Below, in pieces: positions 46,488 to 55,730 of a stretch of 64,000 bases of DNA. The notes under the pieces were generated by a model, which saw only the letters and a program-made list of their open reading frames with translations, ran no database searches and was not told where the DNA came from. The DNA lies in contig NZ_CP048279.1 of the NCBI RefSeq assembly GCF_010365305.1, positions 558,001-622,000 on the forward strand, given 5' to 3'. This DNA comes from Staphylococcus sp. MI 10-1553. GTDB lineage: Bacteria; Bacillota; Bacilli; Staphylococcales; Staphylococcaceae. Positions within the stretch are counted from its first letter, which is position 1, and each line of letters begins with the position of its first letter. The position numbers were made by a program, and so were the translations under genes.

Positions 46488-47216
46488 ATGAAAAGGAAAA
46501 TTTCAATCATACTTTGCTTATGTTTTTGGCTGCCTATGTTAACGTTCAGTAATGCCCTCGCTCATGAGCCAGAACCTGGAACACAGACGTTAGTGGATAC
46601 GATTACAGACCCGAACGGTAGATTGAACGCCAAATACGAGCCGAGCTATACGCTTTATTGTTCAGCAGTTTTGATTACGCCGAACACATGGTTAACCGCT
46701 AAACACTGTGCGGGCAACGAGAAAAAAACAGGTTATATTGGCGCAGTGTATCCTGGTCAGTCTGGTATGTCAACACCTTTTGGTATGATGAATATTAGCA
46801 CATATATACCTGACCCTGGTGTTGATATCGCAATTATCAAAGGAGAAGACAAAGATAAAAGTCATGCTTACAAGTATTATATTAAAGGCTATAAAACAGC
46901 AATTGTAGCTTATGATAAAGAAACACTTAAGAAATTAATTGGAACGAAAATATATAGTTATGGTTATCCTGGTGATAAAGGTGGAACAAAGCAATATAAA
47001 AGTGAAGGTGTCATCACTAAAGTTAACCCTATTACTAAGGAATTAAGTACTTCAATGCCAGCCTCTCCTGGTCAATCAGGGTCCGGTGTATTTTTAGAGG
47101 GAGGCAAATTTTTAGGTATCCTGTATGGTAATGAAAATAGAACAACGTATAAGAGCGCTAAAATACAGCCTATCGATACAAGATTGAAAAAATGGATAGA
47201 CGACAATAAATCATAA
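46488..47216 (+). CDS. Secreted trypsin-like serine protease, copy 2
   Basis: This 242-residue paralogue of the preceding gene has the same signal peptide and triad: His73 in LTAKHCAG, Asp113 in VDIAIIKG, and Ser in PGQSGSGVFL. Residues 1-110 differ from copy 1 at only about six positions; after residue 110 the two proteins diverge strongly, including the loops before the catalytic Ser and the C-terminus. That suggests either recent gene conversion of the first half or selection for different specificity in the second. AAAGGTGG precedes the ATG. Confidence 0.85.
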   Translation: MKRKISIILCLCFWLPMLTFSNALAHEPEPGTQTLVDTITDPNGRLNAKYEPSYTLYCSAVLITPNTWLTAKHCAGNEKKTGYIGAVYPGQSGMSTPFGMMNISTYIPDPGVDIAIIKGEDKDKSHAYKYYIKGYKTAIVAYDKETLKKLIGTKIYSYGYPGDKGGTKQYKSEGVITKVNPITKELSTSMPASPGQSGSGVFLEGGKFLGILYGNENRTTYKSAKIQPIDTRLKKWIDDNKS

Positions 47217-47282
47217 GACCTTTCTGTAATTCAAAAAAACGAGAAAGACCTCCTACTTTATTAAATATTTCTCTTAGCACTT

Positions 47283-47332
47283 AGACAAAGGTGACTTGAA
47301 CTGAAAAACGTTACTTCAGTCATCTTTTGTCT
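47283..47332 (+). terminator. Possible terminator after the second protease
   Basis: AGACAAAGGTGACT and AGTCATCTTTTGTCT form a long stem with an A bulge and one wobble pair. No T-run follows, so the call is moderate. Confidence 0.5.
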
Positions 47333-47416
47333 TATGGTAAACAATGTTCAAATCATGCTTAAGTTCGATGGTGTAGAGAGCTAGATAATCCCAAATACAT
47401 CATATGCAAAAATAAT

Positions 47417-47459
47417 AAGACTGACATTTGAGCTTCTGTTACGCTTAAATGCCAGTCTT
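47417..47459 (-). terminator. Terminator of the QueD-like gene
   Basis: AAGACTGaCATTTgAGC and GCTTAAATGcCAGTCTT pair with two mismatches. On the minus strand it ends in ATTATTTTTG, 49 bases past the stop at 47508. Confidence 0.75.
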
Positions 47460-47507
47460 ATTTATCTTGTTAAACTTTTTTATCCCAAGTTTTAAAGCGT
47501 ACTCACT

Positions 47508-47936
47508 TTACTGTGCCATAATGTTACGTGTTAATTTAATGCCTTGTTCAGGTGTTTCATACAGCGCAATGGTGTTGAGCGACACGCCTTCTGGCAAATA
47601 TTCATTAAAGCGTAACCATATCCAATGCGCCATATTTTCGACTGTTGTATTCATATCTGGCAATGTATCATTAATCAACTGGCCGTCTAATAAAGGTTCC
47701 ATATGTTCGCGGTATACTTTATCAATATCTTTAAAGTCTACAGCCATGCCGTGCTCGTCTGTTTTAGACCATAGCTCGACCTCTAATGTATACGTATGGT
47801 TTTCTAAATCGACATGTTCAGTATTTGAAAAGTAAATGCGGTTATCACTCGTAAATTGATAGCGCGTCGTGACGATTAATGTTTTATGATGGCGCGCAAA
47901 ATGTTTCGGTGGTTGCACATGATCAAACTTTGACAT
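47508..47936 (-). CDS. QueD / 6-pyruvoyl-tetrahydropterin synthase-like protein
   Basis: This 142-residue protein has the T-fold pattern of the 6-carboxytetrahydropterin synthase family: ENHTYTLEVEL, VDFKDIDKVYRE, LLDGQLIND and DMNTTVENMAHWIW (the conserved PT.EN.A element). The classic zinc triad (His in AAH and HGH) is not complete: FTSD replaces the first His motif and ENH replaces HGH. It may be a non-catalytic or altered member. No queC or queE is beside it. The ATG follows AGAGGAG by 7 bases. Confidence 0.7.
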   Translation of the reverse strand: MSKFDHVQPPKHFARHHKTLIVTTRYQFTSDNRIYFSNTEHVDLENHTYTLEVELWSKTDEHGMAVDFKDIDKVYREHMEPLLDGQLINDTLPDMNTTVENMAHWIWLRFNEYLPEGVSLNTIALYETPEQGIKLTRNIMAQ

Positions 47937-48156
47937 GAATTCTCCTCTTTTCTTCTCTTTTATACTAGCTTAACATACGTTTTCAGCGATGTCGCATGTG
48001 CGCTTTGATGCGATCATGTCCCTACTTTGTATCAAACTGTTTTTTTTATTTAGAAATATATTCATCATGTTACATTTTTGGAAGTGTGATAGAATAAGAA
48101 AAGACGACTTTATCAAAATATTCCGACATCAAGCGAATGAAATAGGGGGGATTTCA

Positions 48157-49578
48157 ATGCGACAACAACGTCAACTTGAAATTGAACGACGATTGCGCGA
48201 CATTGTGGGAGATCGTGTGTTTATCGATGTTGCAGAGCGAGTGTCTTACGGCTATGACGGTTCATTTGGACAATATTTGCCTGATTTTGTGACGCAGCCG
48301 ATAGCGACGAGCGAAGTGCAACAAATTGTAAAACTTGCAAATGTATATGACTTACCGATTTATCCAAGGGGAGCAGGGACGAACTTGTCGGGCGGTTCAT
48401 TGCCGGTAAATGGTGGGATTGTTCTTGATTTTTCACAATGGAATGACGAGGTGACGATTTACCCTGATGATTTAATCATTAAGACTAGACCAGGTGTGAA
48501 AACGGCGGATATTCATGCGTTGGCAGAACAACATCAACTCATGTACCCACCCGATCCGTCATCTTCTTCTGTATGTACGATTGGTGGGAATCTAGCTGAA
48601 AATGCAGGCGGACCACATGGCGTGAAATATGGCGTTACAAAAGATTATGTCATTGGTTTGGAGGTTGTGACGGCACAAGGGGACATTATACGCACGGGTG
48701 GTAATACGATCAAAAATGTGACAGGCTACGACTTAACGAAATTATTAATCGGCGCAGAAGGAACGCTCGGCATTATTACTGAAGCGACGTTACGTTTAAT
48801 ACCGAAACCGCAAGCGACGCAAACAGCTTTGATTATTTTTGAAGATCTCGGTTCAGCAGGACGTTCGATTTCACAAATATTAACGTCAGGTGTACGACCG
48901 TCTAAAATGGAAATACTCGATCACCATGCGATTAACAAAGTAGTGGACTATGCGGGCATTGATTTGCCTAGAGATGCAGCGGCAGTCTTGTTAGTTGAAG
49001 TAGACGGTGATGAAGAGATTTTACCAAAAGAATTAGAAACGATTAAAGCAGCACTTGCCAAAATTGGTGTCACTCAAGTTAAAATTGCTGCGTCCAAAGC
49101 AGAAGAAGCCGAGTTATGGCAAGTTCGTAAAGCGGTGTCACCTGCCGTTGTGGAACGTGGCTTTACAAAAATTTCGGAAGATGCGACTGTGCCACTTAGT
49201 AAAATTCCGCATATGTTTGAAAAAATTGATGAAATTAAACAAAAATACGATTTGAATTTGGTCGTATTTGGACATGCGGGAGACGGCAATTTGCATCCAA
49301 CGATTAGTGCGAATATGCGTGATCCTGAAGCGATAAAAAATGTCGAAAGTGCGGTTGAAGAGATTTTTAATTATGCGATTGAACTGGGCGGAACGCTTTC
49401 GGGAGAACATGGCATTGGTATGATGAAAAAGCCATTTATGACACGTGAATTTGACCCGGCAAGTTTGGCATTTCAAAAAGCGATTAAAGATGCGTTAGAT
49501 CCAGATCATCGCCTTAACCCTGGAAAGATTTTTCCGGCAGCAGGTGAAACAAGGTTGGTGTTGAGCCATGACAACTAA
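48157..49578 (+). CDS. glcD: FAD-linked 2-hydroxyacid oxidase subunit GlcD
   Basis: This 473-residue FAD-linked oxidase oxidises glycolate or D-lactate to the keto acid. The FAD-binding PCMH part has PRGAGTNLSGGSLP and CTIGGNLAENAGGPHGVKYG; the C-terminal part ends with GEHGIGMMKKPFM and HRLNPGKIF. GGGGGG is 5 bases before the ATG at 48157. The longer reading from 47989 begins in a non-coding leader. It overlaps glcF by 11 bases, so the two form a complex with electron transfer to the quinone pool. The GlcE subunit of E. coli is absent, as in the two-gene pair of B. subtilis. Confidence 0.88.
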   Translation: MRQQRQLEIERRLRDIVGDRVFIDVAERVSYGYDGSFGQYLPDFVTQPIATSEVQQIVKLANVYDLPIYPRGAGTNLSGGSLPVNGGIVLDFSQWNDEVTIYPDDLIIKTRPGVKTADIHALAEQHQLMYPPDPSSSSVCTIGGNLAENAGGPHGVKYGVTKDYVIGLEVVTAQGDIIRTGGNTIKNVTGYDLTKLLIGAEGTLGIITEATLRLIPKPQATQTALIIFEDLGSAGRSISQILTSGVRPSKMEILDHHAINKVVDYAGIDLPRDAAAVLLVEVDGDEEILPKELETIKAALAKIGVTQVKIAASKAEEAELWQVRKAVSPAVVERGFTKISEDATVPLSKIPHMFEKIDEIKQKYDLNLVVFGHAGDGNLHPTISANMRDPEAIKNVESAVEEIFNYAIELGGTLSGEHGIGMMKKPFMTREFDPASLAFQKAIKDALDPDHRLNPGKIFPAAGETRLVLSHDN

Positions 49579-50848
49579 CTTAAAGGAACGTTTAGACTAT
49601 GAAGCGACATTTGACTGTGTACAATGTGGGTATTGTTTGCCGGTCTGCCCGACGTATGTGTCATTTAAAAGTGAAAAACATTCGCCACGGGGCCGTATTA
49701 ATTTAGTCAAAATGGCAGCAGAAGACAAGATTACGTTGGACGATATGGCATCTGGAATTGATTTGTGTTTAGGTTGCCGTGCGTGTGAAACAATTTGTCC
49801 GACACATGTGCGCTACGGAGATATTTTAAGTTCAGCCGTTGAAGTGCTCCATGAAGAGCGATCACAATCACGTGTCGAGAAAGTCATTCGAACAGTGGCT
49901 TTTGAAGGGGTATTAAAAAGTAAAAAAGCGCTACGTCTTGTGAACAAAGGGTTATATTTTTATCAACGGTCAGGTGTTGAAAAAGCGGTCACAGCGACAA
50001 AAATTTTAAAACCACTCCCGAAATACGCACAACTTCAAAAAATATTACCGCCTGTGCAACTCACTCATCCTATTGAGGAAAACGATCATGAAGCACGTCC
50101 CCATCAAATGAAAGTGGGCTTCTTTCAAGGGTGTATGATGGATGCGTTTTTCAGTGAAGTGAATGCACTCGCCATGCAGATTATGCGCCAACACGATGTT
50201 CATGTGACGAATGTTCCGCAACAAACGTGCTGTGGTGCGCTTCAACATCATGCAGGTGAGACGGCACATACGATTGCACTGGCGAAAGCGAATATTGCTG
50301 CGTACGAACAGTATGATTTTGATTATATTGTGAATACGATTGGTGGTTGTGGTGCAGCATTGAAAGAATACCATTTGTTGTTTGAGCAAGGGACAACTTG
50401 GCGTCAACGTGCCGAACAGTTTGTCGCAAAAGTTCGTGATATTTCTGAAATAATGGCACAGATTGAGTTGAAAATGACGCATGAAGTGGCGTATCGTGCG
50501 GTATATCAGCCGTCATGTCACCTAGAAAATGTTCAAAAAGTATTCGAAGCGCCTGAAAATGTATTAAAACGTGTACCTGGGCTTGCGTTAGTAGAGATGC
50601 CGTCACAACAGATGTGCTGTGGTTCGGCAGGCATTTATAACCTTGTTCATTATGATGCGGCGATGCAAATTTTAGATTATAAAATGCAAAATGTGAAACA
50701 AGCCCGACCGGAGTTAATTATTACGTCTAATCCAGGTTGTCATTTACAGATGAAGTTAGGCGTGGAACGGGAAGGTTTAGCTCAACGCGTGGCAGTGAAA
50801 CATATTGTTGAAGTGGTCGCAGAAGCGTGTGGCATACGTGCGTCGTAA
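49568..50848 (+). CDS. glcF: Iron-sulfur subunit GlcF
   Basis: This 426-residue protein has two 4Fe-4S clusters (CVQCGYCLPVCPTYV and CLGCRACETICPT) and two CCG domains (QTCCGALQHHAG and QMCCGSAGIYN) that carry heterodisulfide-reductase-like sites. It passes electrons from GlcD to the respiratory chain. It follows glcD with an 11-base overlap. The same architecture occurs in D-lactate oxidase LutA-type and GlpC proteins, but the pairing with GlcD settles the choice. Confidence 0.88.
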   Translation: MTTNLKERLDYEATFDCVQCGYCLPVCPTYVSFKSEKHSPRGRINLVKMAAEDKITLDDMASGIDLCLGCRACETICPTHVRYGDILSSAVEVLHEERSQSRVEKVIRTVAFEGVLKSKKALRLVNKGLYFYQRSGVEKAVTATKILKPLPKYAQLQKILPPVQLTHPIEENDHEARPHQMKVGFFQGCMMDAFFSEVNALAMQIMRQHDVHVTNVPQQTCCGALQHHAGETAHTIALAKANIAAYEQYDFDYIVNTIGGCGAALKEYHLLFEQGTTWRQRAEQFVAKVRDISEIMAQIELKMTHEVAYRAVYQPSCHLENVQKVFEAPENVLKRVPGLALVEMPSQQMCCGSAGIYNLVHYDAAMQILDYKMQNVKQARPELIITSNPGCHLQMKLGVEREGLAQRVAVKHIVEVVAEACGIRAS

Positions 50849-50987
50849 CTAAAGAGTGAAACATGCACATGATTTTCACTTTCTACAAACAGCAAAATTG
50901 CCAAATAGGCGAAATGGATGGTATTTTAAAAGACTTCGATAGTGAAGGATGAGTATTGACACGGAACAACCGAAAGCAGGTGACAGC

Positions 50988-52781
50988 ATGAAAGTTTTTA
51001 AACAATTAGGGTGGTTTTTGAAACAAGAGAAATGGCGTTATGTGACCGCATTGATGGCGTTGTTCGTAGCGGCATTATTGAGTTTGATTCCACCGCAAAT
51101 GATTGGTTTTGTAATCGACCATATTACGGCGAAAACATTAACGCCACAAAATTTGACGATGTACCTCCTGATTATTTTTTCAGTAGGTGTGCTCGTCTAT
51201 GGATTACGTTACTTTTTACGCACCCGCTTTTTCGGAGCAAGTGCTAAATTAGGACGCATTTTAAGAGAACAATTGTATGAGAAATATACACAAATGAGCC
51301 CATCATTTTATCAAAAATATCGAACAGGTGATTTGATGGCGCATGCGACCAATGATATTCGTGCTGTACAAAATACGGCCGGCATTGGTGTGATGACCAT
51401 TTCAGAGGCAATGATTACAGGTGGTATGACGTTAGTGATGATGTTTGTGACGATTAGTCCAAAGTTAACACTCATCGCAATGATTCCACTGCCGATTTTA
51501 GTCATTTCAGCGAGTTATTATGGTCGTTTGCTGCATAAAGGCTTTAAAGAGGCACAAGGGGCGTTTAGTGAGTTGAATGATAAAACGCAAGAAAGTATTG
51601 CGGGTGTGAAAGTGACAAAATCATTTGGCTATGAAACAGAAGATGAAAATGACTTTCGCCAATTGAGTGACCGTGTCGTAGCGAAAAACTTAGTCGTTTC
51701 GAAAATCGATGCACTGTTTGATCCGACGATTGAGCTGATTATTGGTGCGAGTTATTTACTGAGCGTTGTATTTGGTGCCTATATGGTGATTGACGGTTCA
51801 ATTACGATTGGACAGTTGATTACGTTCACTACTTATTTAGGCATGCTCGTATGGCCGCTCCTTGCACTAGGCTTTTTCTTTAACATTATTCAAAGAGGGG
51901 CAGCATCATATGACCGTATACGAGAGATTGAAAGTGTGCCAAGTGGTATTGTAACGACATACCAATATAGTGACGCACCGACTGGCGATATTGATTTTAA
52001 TTTAAAGCAATTTCAGTTTGAAGATACAGCGCATGCCAGTTTACATCATATTGACTTTACGATTCAACAAGGGATGACAGTGGGCATTGTCGGGCATACA
52101 GGAGCAGGTAAAAGTTTACTCATTCGTCTGTTGTTGCGTGAGTTTGATACTGAGCGACCTGAAGATATTCAATATGGCCATCATCCGCTACGTGACTATG
52201 ATATTCGAAAGTTGCGCGCACAGTTCGGCTATGTCCCGCAAGAACACTTTTTATTTTCTTCAACTATTCGAGGTAATATTGCGTTTAGTCAACCCGATAT
52301 TGATGATAAAGCGGTCCATCATGCGAGTGCGATGAGTCATATTCACCAAGATATTTTAACGTTACCACTCGCCTATGATACAGTTGTCGGTGAACGTGGT
52401 GTCTCTTTATCAGGTGGACAGAAACAGCGGATTTCTATTGCCCGTGCATTATTGACCAATCCACAAGTGTTGATTTTAGATGATGCATTGTCAGCAGTGG
52501 ACGCCGAAACTGAAACTGCTATTTTAGGGAACTTGAAAAAAGAACGACAAGGTAAAACAAACATTATTACTGCCCATCGAATGAGTGCGGTGATGCATGC
52601 AGATCTCATTATCGTAATGCGTGACGGTACGATTATCGAGCGTGGTACACATGATGAATTGCTTCAACAGCACGGTTGGTATGCTGAAACATTCCAATCT
52701 CAAGCGATGCAAAGCCGTTTAATACAAGATTTAGAAAGCGAAGTCAATGGAGGTGCCACGAATGAAACAACAAGAAAGTAA
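50988..52781 (+). CDS. ABC exporter half-transporter 1 (degenerate-site subunit)
   Basis: This 597-residue protein has six membrane spans (residues 1 to about 310) and an ATPase domain with Walker A GHTGAGKS, signature LSGGQKQ and Walker B VLILDDALSAVDAETE. Asp replaces the catalytic Glu after Walker B, so the nucleotide site it helps form is degenerate. AGGTGA precedes the ATG at 50988; an ATG at 50949 sits directly on a GGA and is less likely. It overlaps the next gene by 20 bases. The pair resembles B. subtilis YheI/YheH (BmrCD), a heterodimeric multidrug exporter. Confidence 0.85.
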   Translation: MKVFKQLGWFLKQEKWRYVTALMALFVAALLSLIPPQMIGFVIDHITAKTLTPQNLTMYLLIIFSVGVLVYGLRYFLRTRFFGASAKLGRILREQLYEKYTQMSPSFYQKYRTGDLMAHATNDIRAVQNTAGIGVMTISEAMITGGMTLVMMFVTISPKLTLIAMIPLPILVISASYYGRLLHKGFKEAQGAFSELNDKTQESIAGVKVTKSFGYETEDENDFRQLSDRVVAKNLVVSKIDALFDPTIELIIGASYLLSVVFGAYMVIDGSITIGQLITFTTYLGMLVWPLLALGFFFNIIQRGAASYDRIREIESVPSGIVTTYQYSDAPTGDIDFNLKQFQFEDTAHASLHHIDFTIQQGMTVGIVGHTGAGKSLLIRLLLREFDTERPEDIQYGHHPLRDYDIRKLRAQFGYVPQEHFLFSSTIRGNIAFSQPDIDDKAVHHASAMSHIHQDILTLPLAYDTVVGERGVSLSGGQKQRISIARALLTNPQVLILDDALSAVDAETETAILGNLKKERQGKTNIITAHRMSAVMHADLIIVMRDGTIIERGTHDELLQQHGWYAETFQSQAMQSRLIQDLESEVNGGATNETTRK

Positions 52782-54540
52782 TCCCCAATTGACGACGAAA
52801 GAACAAGCCCGAACGTTATATCGACTCCTCCGATATACATTTCCGTTTAAAAAACTGATCTTTTTAACGATTACGATGCTGACACTATCGACGGCTGCGA
52901 GTATGTCGGTCCCATATTTAGTTAAAATCTTTATCGACCAATATTTAACGCCACGATATTTCCCAGGTAATGATATCGTGATGCTATTAGTTGTGTTCAT
53001 CGGCATCCAACTGATCGGTGCTGTGACGACATATTTAAGTATTTATTATTTACAATATTTAGCTTTCAAAGTCATTCAACAACTAAGAATTGATGCGTTT
53101 AAACGGATTAGTCGCCTAGGTATGAAGTTTTTTGATGCGACACCGAGCGGGAGTATTGTATCGCGGTTAACGAATGATACAGAAGCGATTGTTGAAATGT
53201 TCACAGGCGTCTTATCATCATTTTTAATTGCTTTTTTCATGATTTTGGCAAGTTTTACAATGATGTTCGTATTAGACGTCCGCATGGCATTTTTCGCGAT
53301 ATTGTTTACACCATTAGTCTTTATCGTCCTCGCTATTTACCGTAAATATGCATCGATTTACTTTTACGAAGCGAGACGACGCTTATCTGATTTAAACGCT
53401 AAACTCGGTGAATCTATTGAGGGTATGAAAATCATTCAAGTGTTCAATCAAGAAGCGCGCTTACGTGACGAATTTGAAACGATTAACACGTCTCATTATC
53501 AATACTCCATGAAAACGATTCGCTTAGACGGGATGCTTTTACGTCCAGCCATTACGATGTTATCAACGTTTTCAACAGTGATGATTTTAGCGTATTTCGG
53601 TATTTTAAGTTTTTCGACAACGGTGACAGCAGGGGTTGTCTATGCATTTATTCAATACATGCAGCGCTTTTTTGAACCAGTCAATCAAGTAAGTCAGAAC
53701 TTAAACATTTTCCAACAAGCAATTGTATCGGCTAGCCGTGTATTTAAAATGATGGATAATCCAACACACGCACCGCTACAAGATCCACAAGGTGGCAGTG
53801 AAATTACAGAAGGGCGTATCGTGTTTGATGACGTGTCCTTTAGTTATGATGGCGAGCATGATGTGTTAAAACATATTTCGTTTACAGTCGAGCCAGGTCA
53901 AACCGTCGCATTAGTCGGTCATACAGGTTCTGGGAAAAGTTCGATTATCAACTTGTTTATGCGTTTTTATGAGTTTAATCGAGGCAACATATTCATTGAT
54001 GGTCGGTCGATTAAAACATTTCCGCACGAACATTTAAAGCGCAATATTGGCCTCGTGTTACAAGATCCATTTATGTTTTATGGTACCGTCGCTTCTAATA
54101 TTAAGTTGTATCATCCAACGATGACTGAAGCAGAAGTGAAAGCAGCAGCGGAATTTGTACATGCGCATCTGTTTATTGAGCAGTTGGACGGTGGCTATGA
54201 TCATAAAGTGATTGAAAAGGGCAGTGCGTTTTCAAGTGGTCAACGTCAATTGATTGCATTTGCGCGTACGATGGCGATTAACCCGAAAATTTTAATCTTG
54301 GATGAAGCCACAGCAAATATTGACTCTGAGACCGAAGAAGCGATTCAGCAGTCATTGAATCGGATGCGTGCTGGACGGACGACGATTGCGATTGCGCATC
54401 GTTTGTCGACTATTCAAGATGCAGATGAGATTTTGGTGTTGAATCAAGGTGAGATTGTCGAGCGAGGTACGCATGAGGCTTTGATTGCGAAAGGCGGCAT
54501 TTATTATAAAATGTATCAGTTGCAGCTTAAAGGTGAGTGA
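52762..54540 (+). CDS. ABC exporter half-transporter 2
   Basis: This 592-residue six-span half-transporter has Walker A GHTGSGKS, Walker B ILILDEATANIDSETE with the canonical catalytic Glu, and an altered signature FSSGQRQ. The changed signature faces the degenerate site of the partner, so the heterodimer would have one working and one degenerate ATP site, as in BmrCD. GGAGGTG lies 6 bases before the ATG at 52762. The substrate is unknown. Confidence 0.87.
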   Translation: MKQQESNPQLTTKEQARTLYRLLRYTFPFKKLIFLTITMLTLSTAASMSVPYLVKIFIDQYLTPRYFPGNDIVMLLVVFIGIQLIGAVTTYLSIYYLQYLAFKVIQQLRIDAFKRISRLGMKFFDATPSGSIVSRLTNDTEAIVEMFTGVLSSFLIAFFMILASFTMMFVLDVRMAFFAILFTPLVFIVLAIYRKYASIYFYEARRRLSDLNAKLGESIEGMKIIQVFNQEARLRDEFETINTSHYQYSMKTIRLDGMLLRPAITMLSTFSTVMILAYFGILSFSTTVTAGVVYAFIQYMQRFFEPVNQVSQNLNIFQQAIVSASRVFKMMDNPTHAPLQDPQGGSEITEGRIVFDDVSFSYDGEHDVLKHISFTVEPGQTVALVGHTGSGKSSIINLFMRFYEFNRGNIFIDGRSIKTFPHEHLKRNIGLVLQDPFMFYGTVASNIKLYHPTMTEAEVKAAAEFVHAHLFIEQLDGGYDHKVIEKGSAFSSGQRQLIAFARTMAINPKILILDEATANIDSETEEAIQQSLNRMRAGRTTIAIAHRLSTIQDADEILVLNQGEIVERGTHEALIAKGGIYYKMYQLQLKGE

Positions 54541-54601
54541 TGGGGGACAGTATTTGGAGAACAAATTGTGAGGGGAACATCTACCTTCAGATTGCTGAAA
54601 C

Positions 54602-54824
54602 GTGCTACGCTTTCCAGGGGCCTTGCTTCAACTCAATTTGGCTTGATTGAAGCGTACACTTGATGGAAGCTAAATTGGATTTCTGTAACGCTCCCGCATG
54701 GTTGACTGGACTTCTCAAAAGCATGCGTATTGAGAAGTCAGACAGCTACTGCGTTAAACGGTAGCCACTTTTAAAGTTAAATGACGTTATTTTGTCTTTA
54801 ACTCTATCCCTCGGGCGTCTTGCA
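54602..54824 (-). repeat. Intergenic repeat family, copy C
   Basis: The copy lies in reverse orientation. On the minus strand it runs from GCAAGACGCCCGAGGGATAGAG through GACTTCTCAATACGC.TGCTTTTGAGAAGTC and CCATGCGGGAGCG to GCAAGGCCCCTGGAAAGCG. The middle (GAAATC part) is diverged compared with copies B and E. Confidence 0.85.
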
Positions 54825-54960
54825 TGTTTTTTACAATCTGTGTTTGATGTTTGATCTGTGAATGTGTACCAATGATGCCAACCACGTTCACATTCAAGTT
54901 TGGCTAGTGCATTTGATATTTGAGATATGAGTAAGAGCGGGTTCAGAAATCAATCAATAA

Positions 54961-55019
54961 AAACACTATTCTCCACTGTGCGCAATTTTTGAAAGCACGT
55001 TGTTGTGGGAATAGTGTTT
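54961..55019 (-). terminator. Terminator of the VOC gene
   Basis: AAACACTATTC and GAATAGTGTTT form an 11-bp perfect outer stem around a partly paired loop, 10 bases past the stop at 55029. On the minus strand it is flanked by A-rich and T-rich sequence. Confidence 0.75.
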
Positions 55020-55028
55020 GTTTTTTCA

Positions 55029-55409
55029 TTATTGTTCGATTTGGCGTACTGCGAAATAGTTGTTTTCGTCGTCAGCAAAGTTAAACACGGTGCCTGTCGG
55101 TAAAGTCATTTTTTCGCCGACTTGAATCCCTTTTGATTTCAAGTCTTCATACAACGCATCGACGTCGGTTGTACCGAACATGAGCGAAGGGGTCCCTGTA
55201 TTGACGCCCATACCCATTGCTTCAACTTTTTCTTGGTCTTGGAGTACGATGGCTGTTTGTGCATCTTGCGTTGGTTTTAACGTGATGATACGCATGCCTT
55301 GAAATGTTTCATCTGATGCGACTTGGAAATCAAAATGAGATGTCCAAAATTGTTTGGCTTTTTCTTGGTTTTGAACGTATAACATGACTTCTTGTAAGCG
55401 TTGAATCAT
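55029..55409 (-). CDS. VOC-family protein (glyoxalase/bleomycin-resistance fold)
   Basis: This 126-residue protein has two beta-alpha-beta-beta-beta modules: LQEVMLYVQNQEKAKQFW at the start and PSLMFGTTDVDALYEDLKSKG in the second half, ending NYFAVRQIEQ. The family comprises dioxygenases, glyoxalases and binding proteins; metal ligands cannot be assigned confidently (the N-terminal position holds Glu rather than His). AAGGACG precedes the ATG. Confidence 0.8.
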   Translation of the reverse strand: MIQRLQEVMLYVQNQEKAKQFWTSHFDFQVASDETFQGMRIITLKPTQDAQTAIVLQDQEKVEAMGMGVNTGTPSLMFGTTDVDALYEDLKSKGIQVGEKMTLPTGTVFNFADDENNYFAVRQIEQ

Positions 55410-55429
55410 TTTAACACGTCCTTTCTTAG

Positions 55430-55730
55430 TTACAGTTGGCTCACATCAATTTCAAATGGGGTTGCCGTTTCATCACTATTCAATAATGTGATATGTGATG
55501 GAATGATACGTAACACCACTAAATCGGAATCACTTTTAGAGTCGAAAAATGTACGGTTTTGTTCTTGCCACAACCAATCGATTTCTTTCGAGTTGGTGAT
55601 GATATCGACTTGGCCTTCAATTTCAACATAAGGCTGACCCGAACCTTCTTCATATCCTAATAATACATGTGCATCTGGGTTTTGTGTTAGTTCTTCAAAT
55701 TTTCGCGTAGAACGACTTGTTTTTGTATTA
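55430..55730 (-). pseudogene. 5'-truncated pyridoxamine-5'-phosphate-oxidase-like general stress protein
   Basis: On the minus strand about 98 codons read from TKTSRSTRKFEELTQNP to FEIDVSQL and a stop. The pattern DAHVLLGYEEG and VEIEGQVDI matches the C-terminal two-thirds of the general stress protein 26 / FMN-binding split-barrel family. The first 45-50 residues are gone; the tnpB remnant starts where they should be, and the frame meets a stop there (the tnpB stop). It is therefore a truncated gene. VOC gene and this one are on the same strand, 20 bases apart, and probably formed an operon. Confidence 0.8.

Noticed and set aside
45348..47216. Exfoliative toxin or Spl protease assignment
   Set aside because: The triad fits the fold, but the Cys pair, the lengths and the motif context differ from these toxins and from Spl; I kept the general trypsin-like call.
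47449..47835. Plus-strand frame opposite the QueD-like gene
   Set aside because: It covers a terminator and lies antisense to a gene with clear family motifs.
49074..49476. Overlapping minus-strand frames inside glcD
   Set aside because: Shadows of a strongly conserved coding gene.
55384..55397. cre-like TGTAAGCGTTGAAT
   Set aside because: The last part does not fit the consensus and it lies inside the VOC coding sequence.
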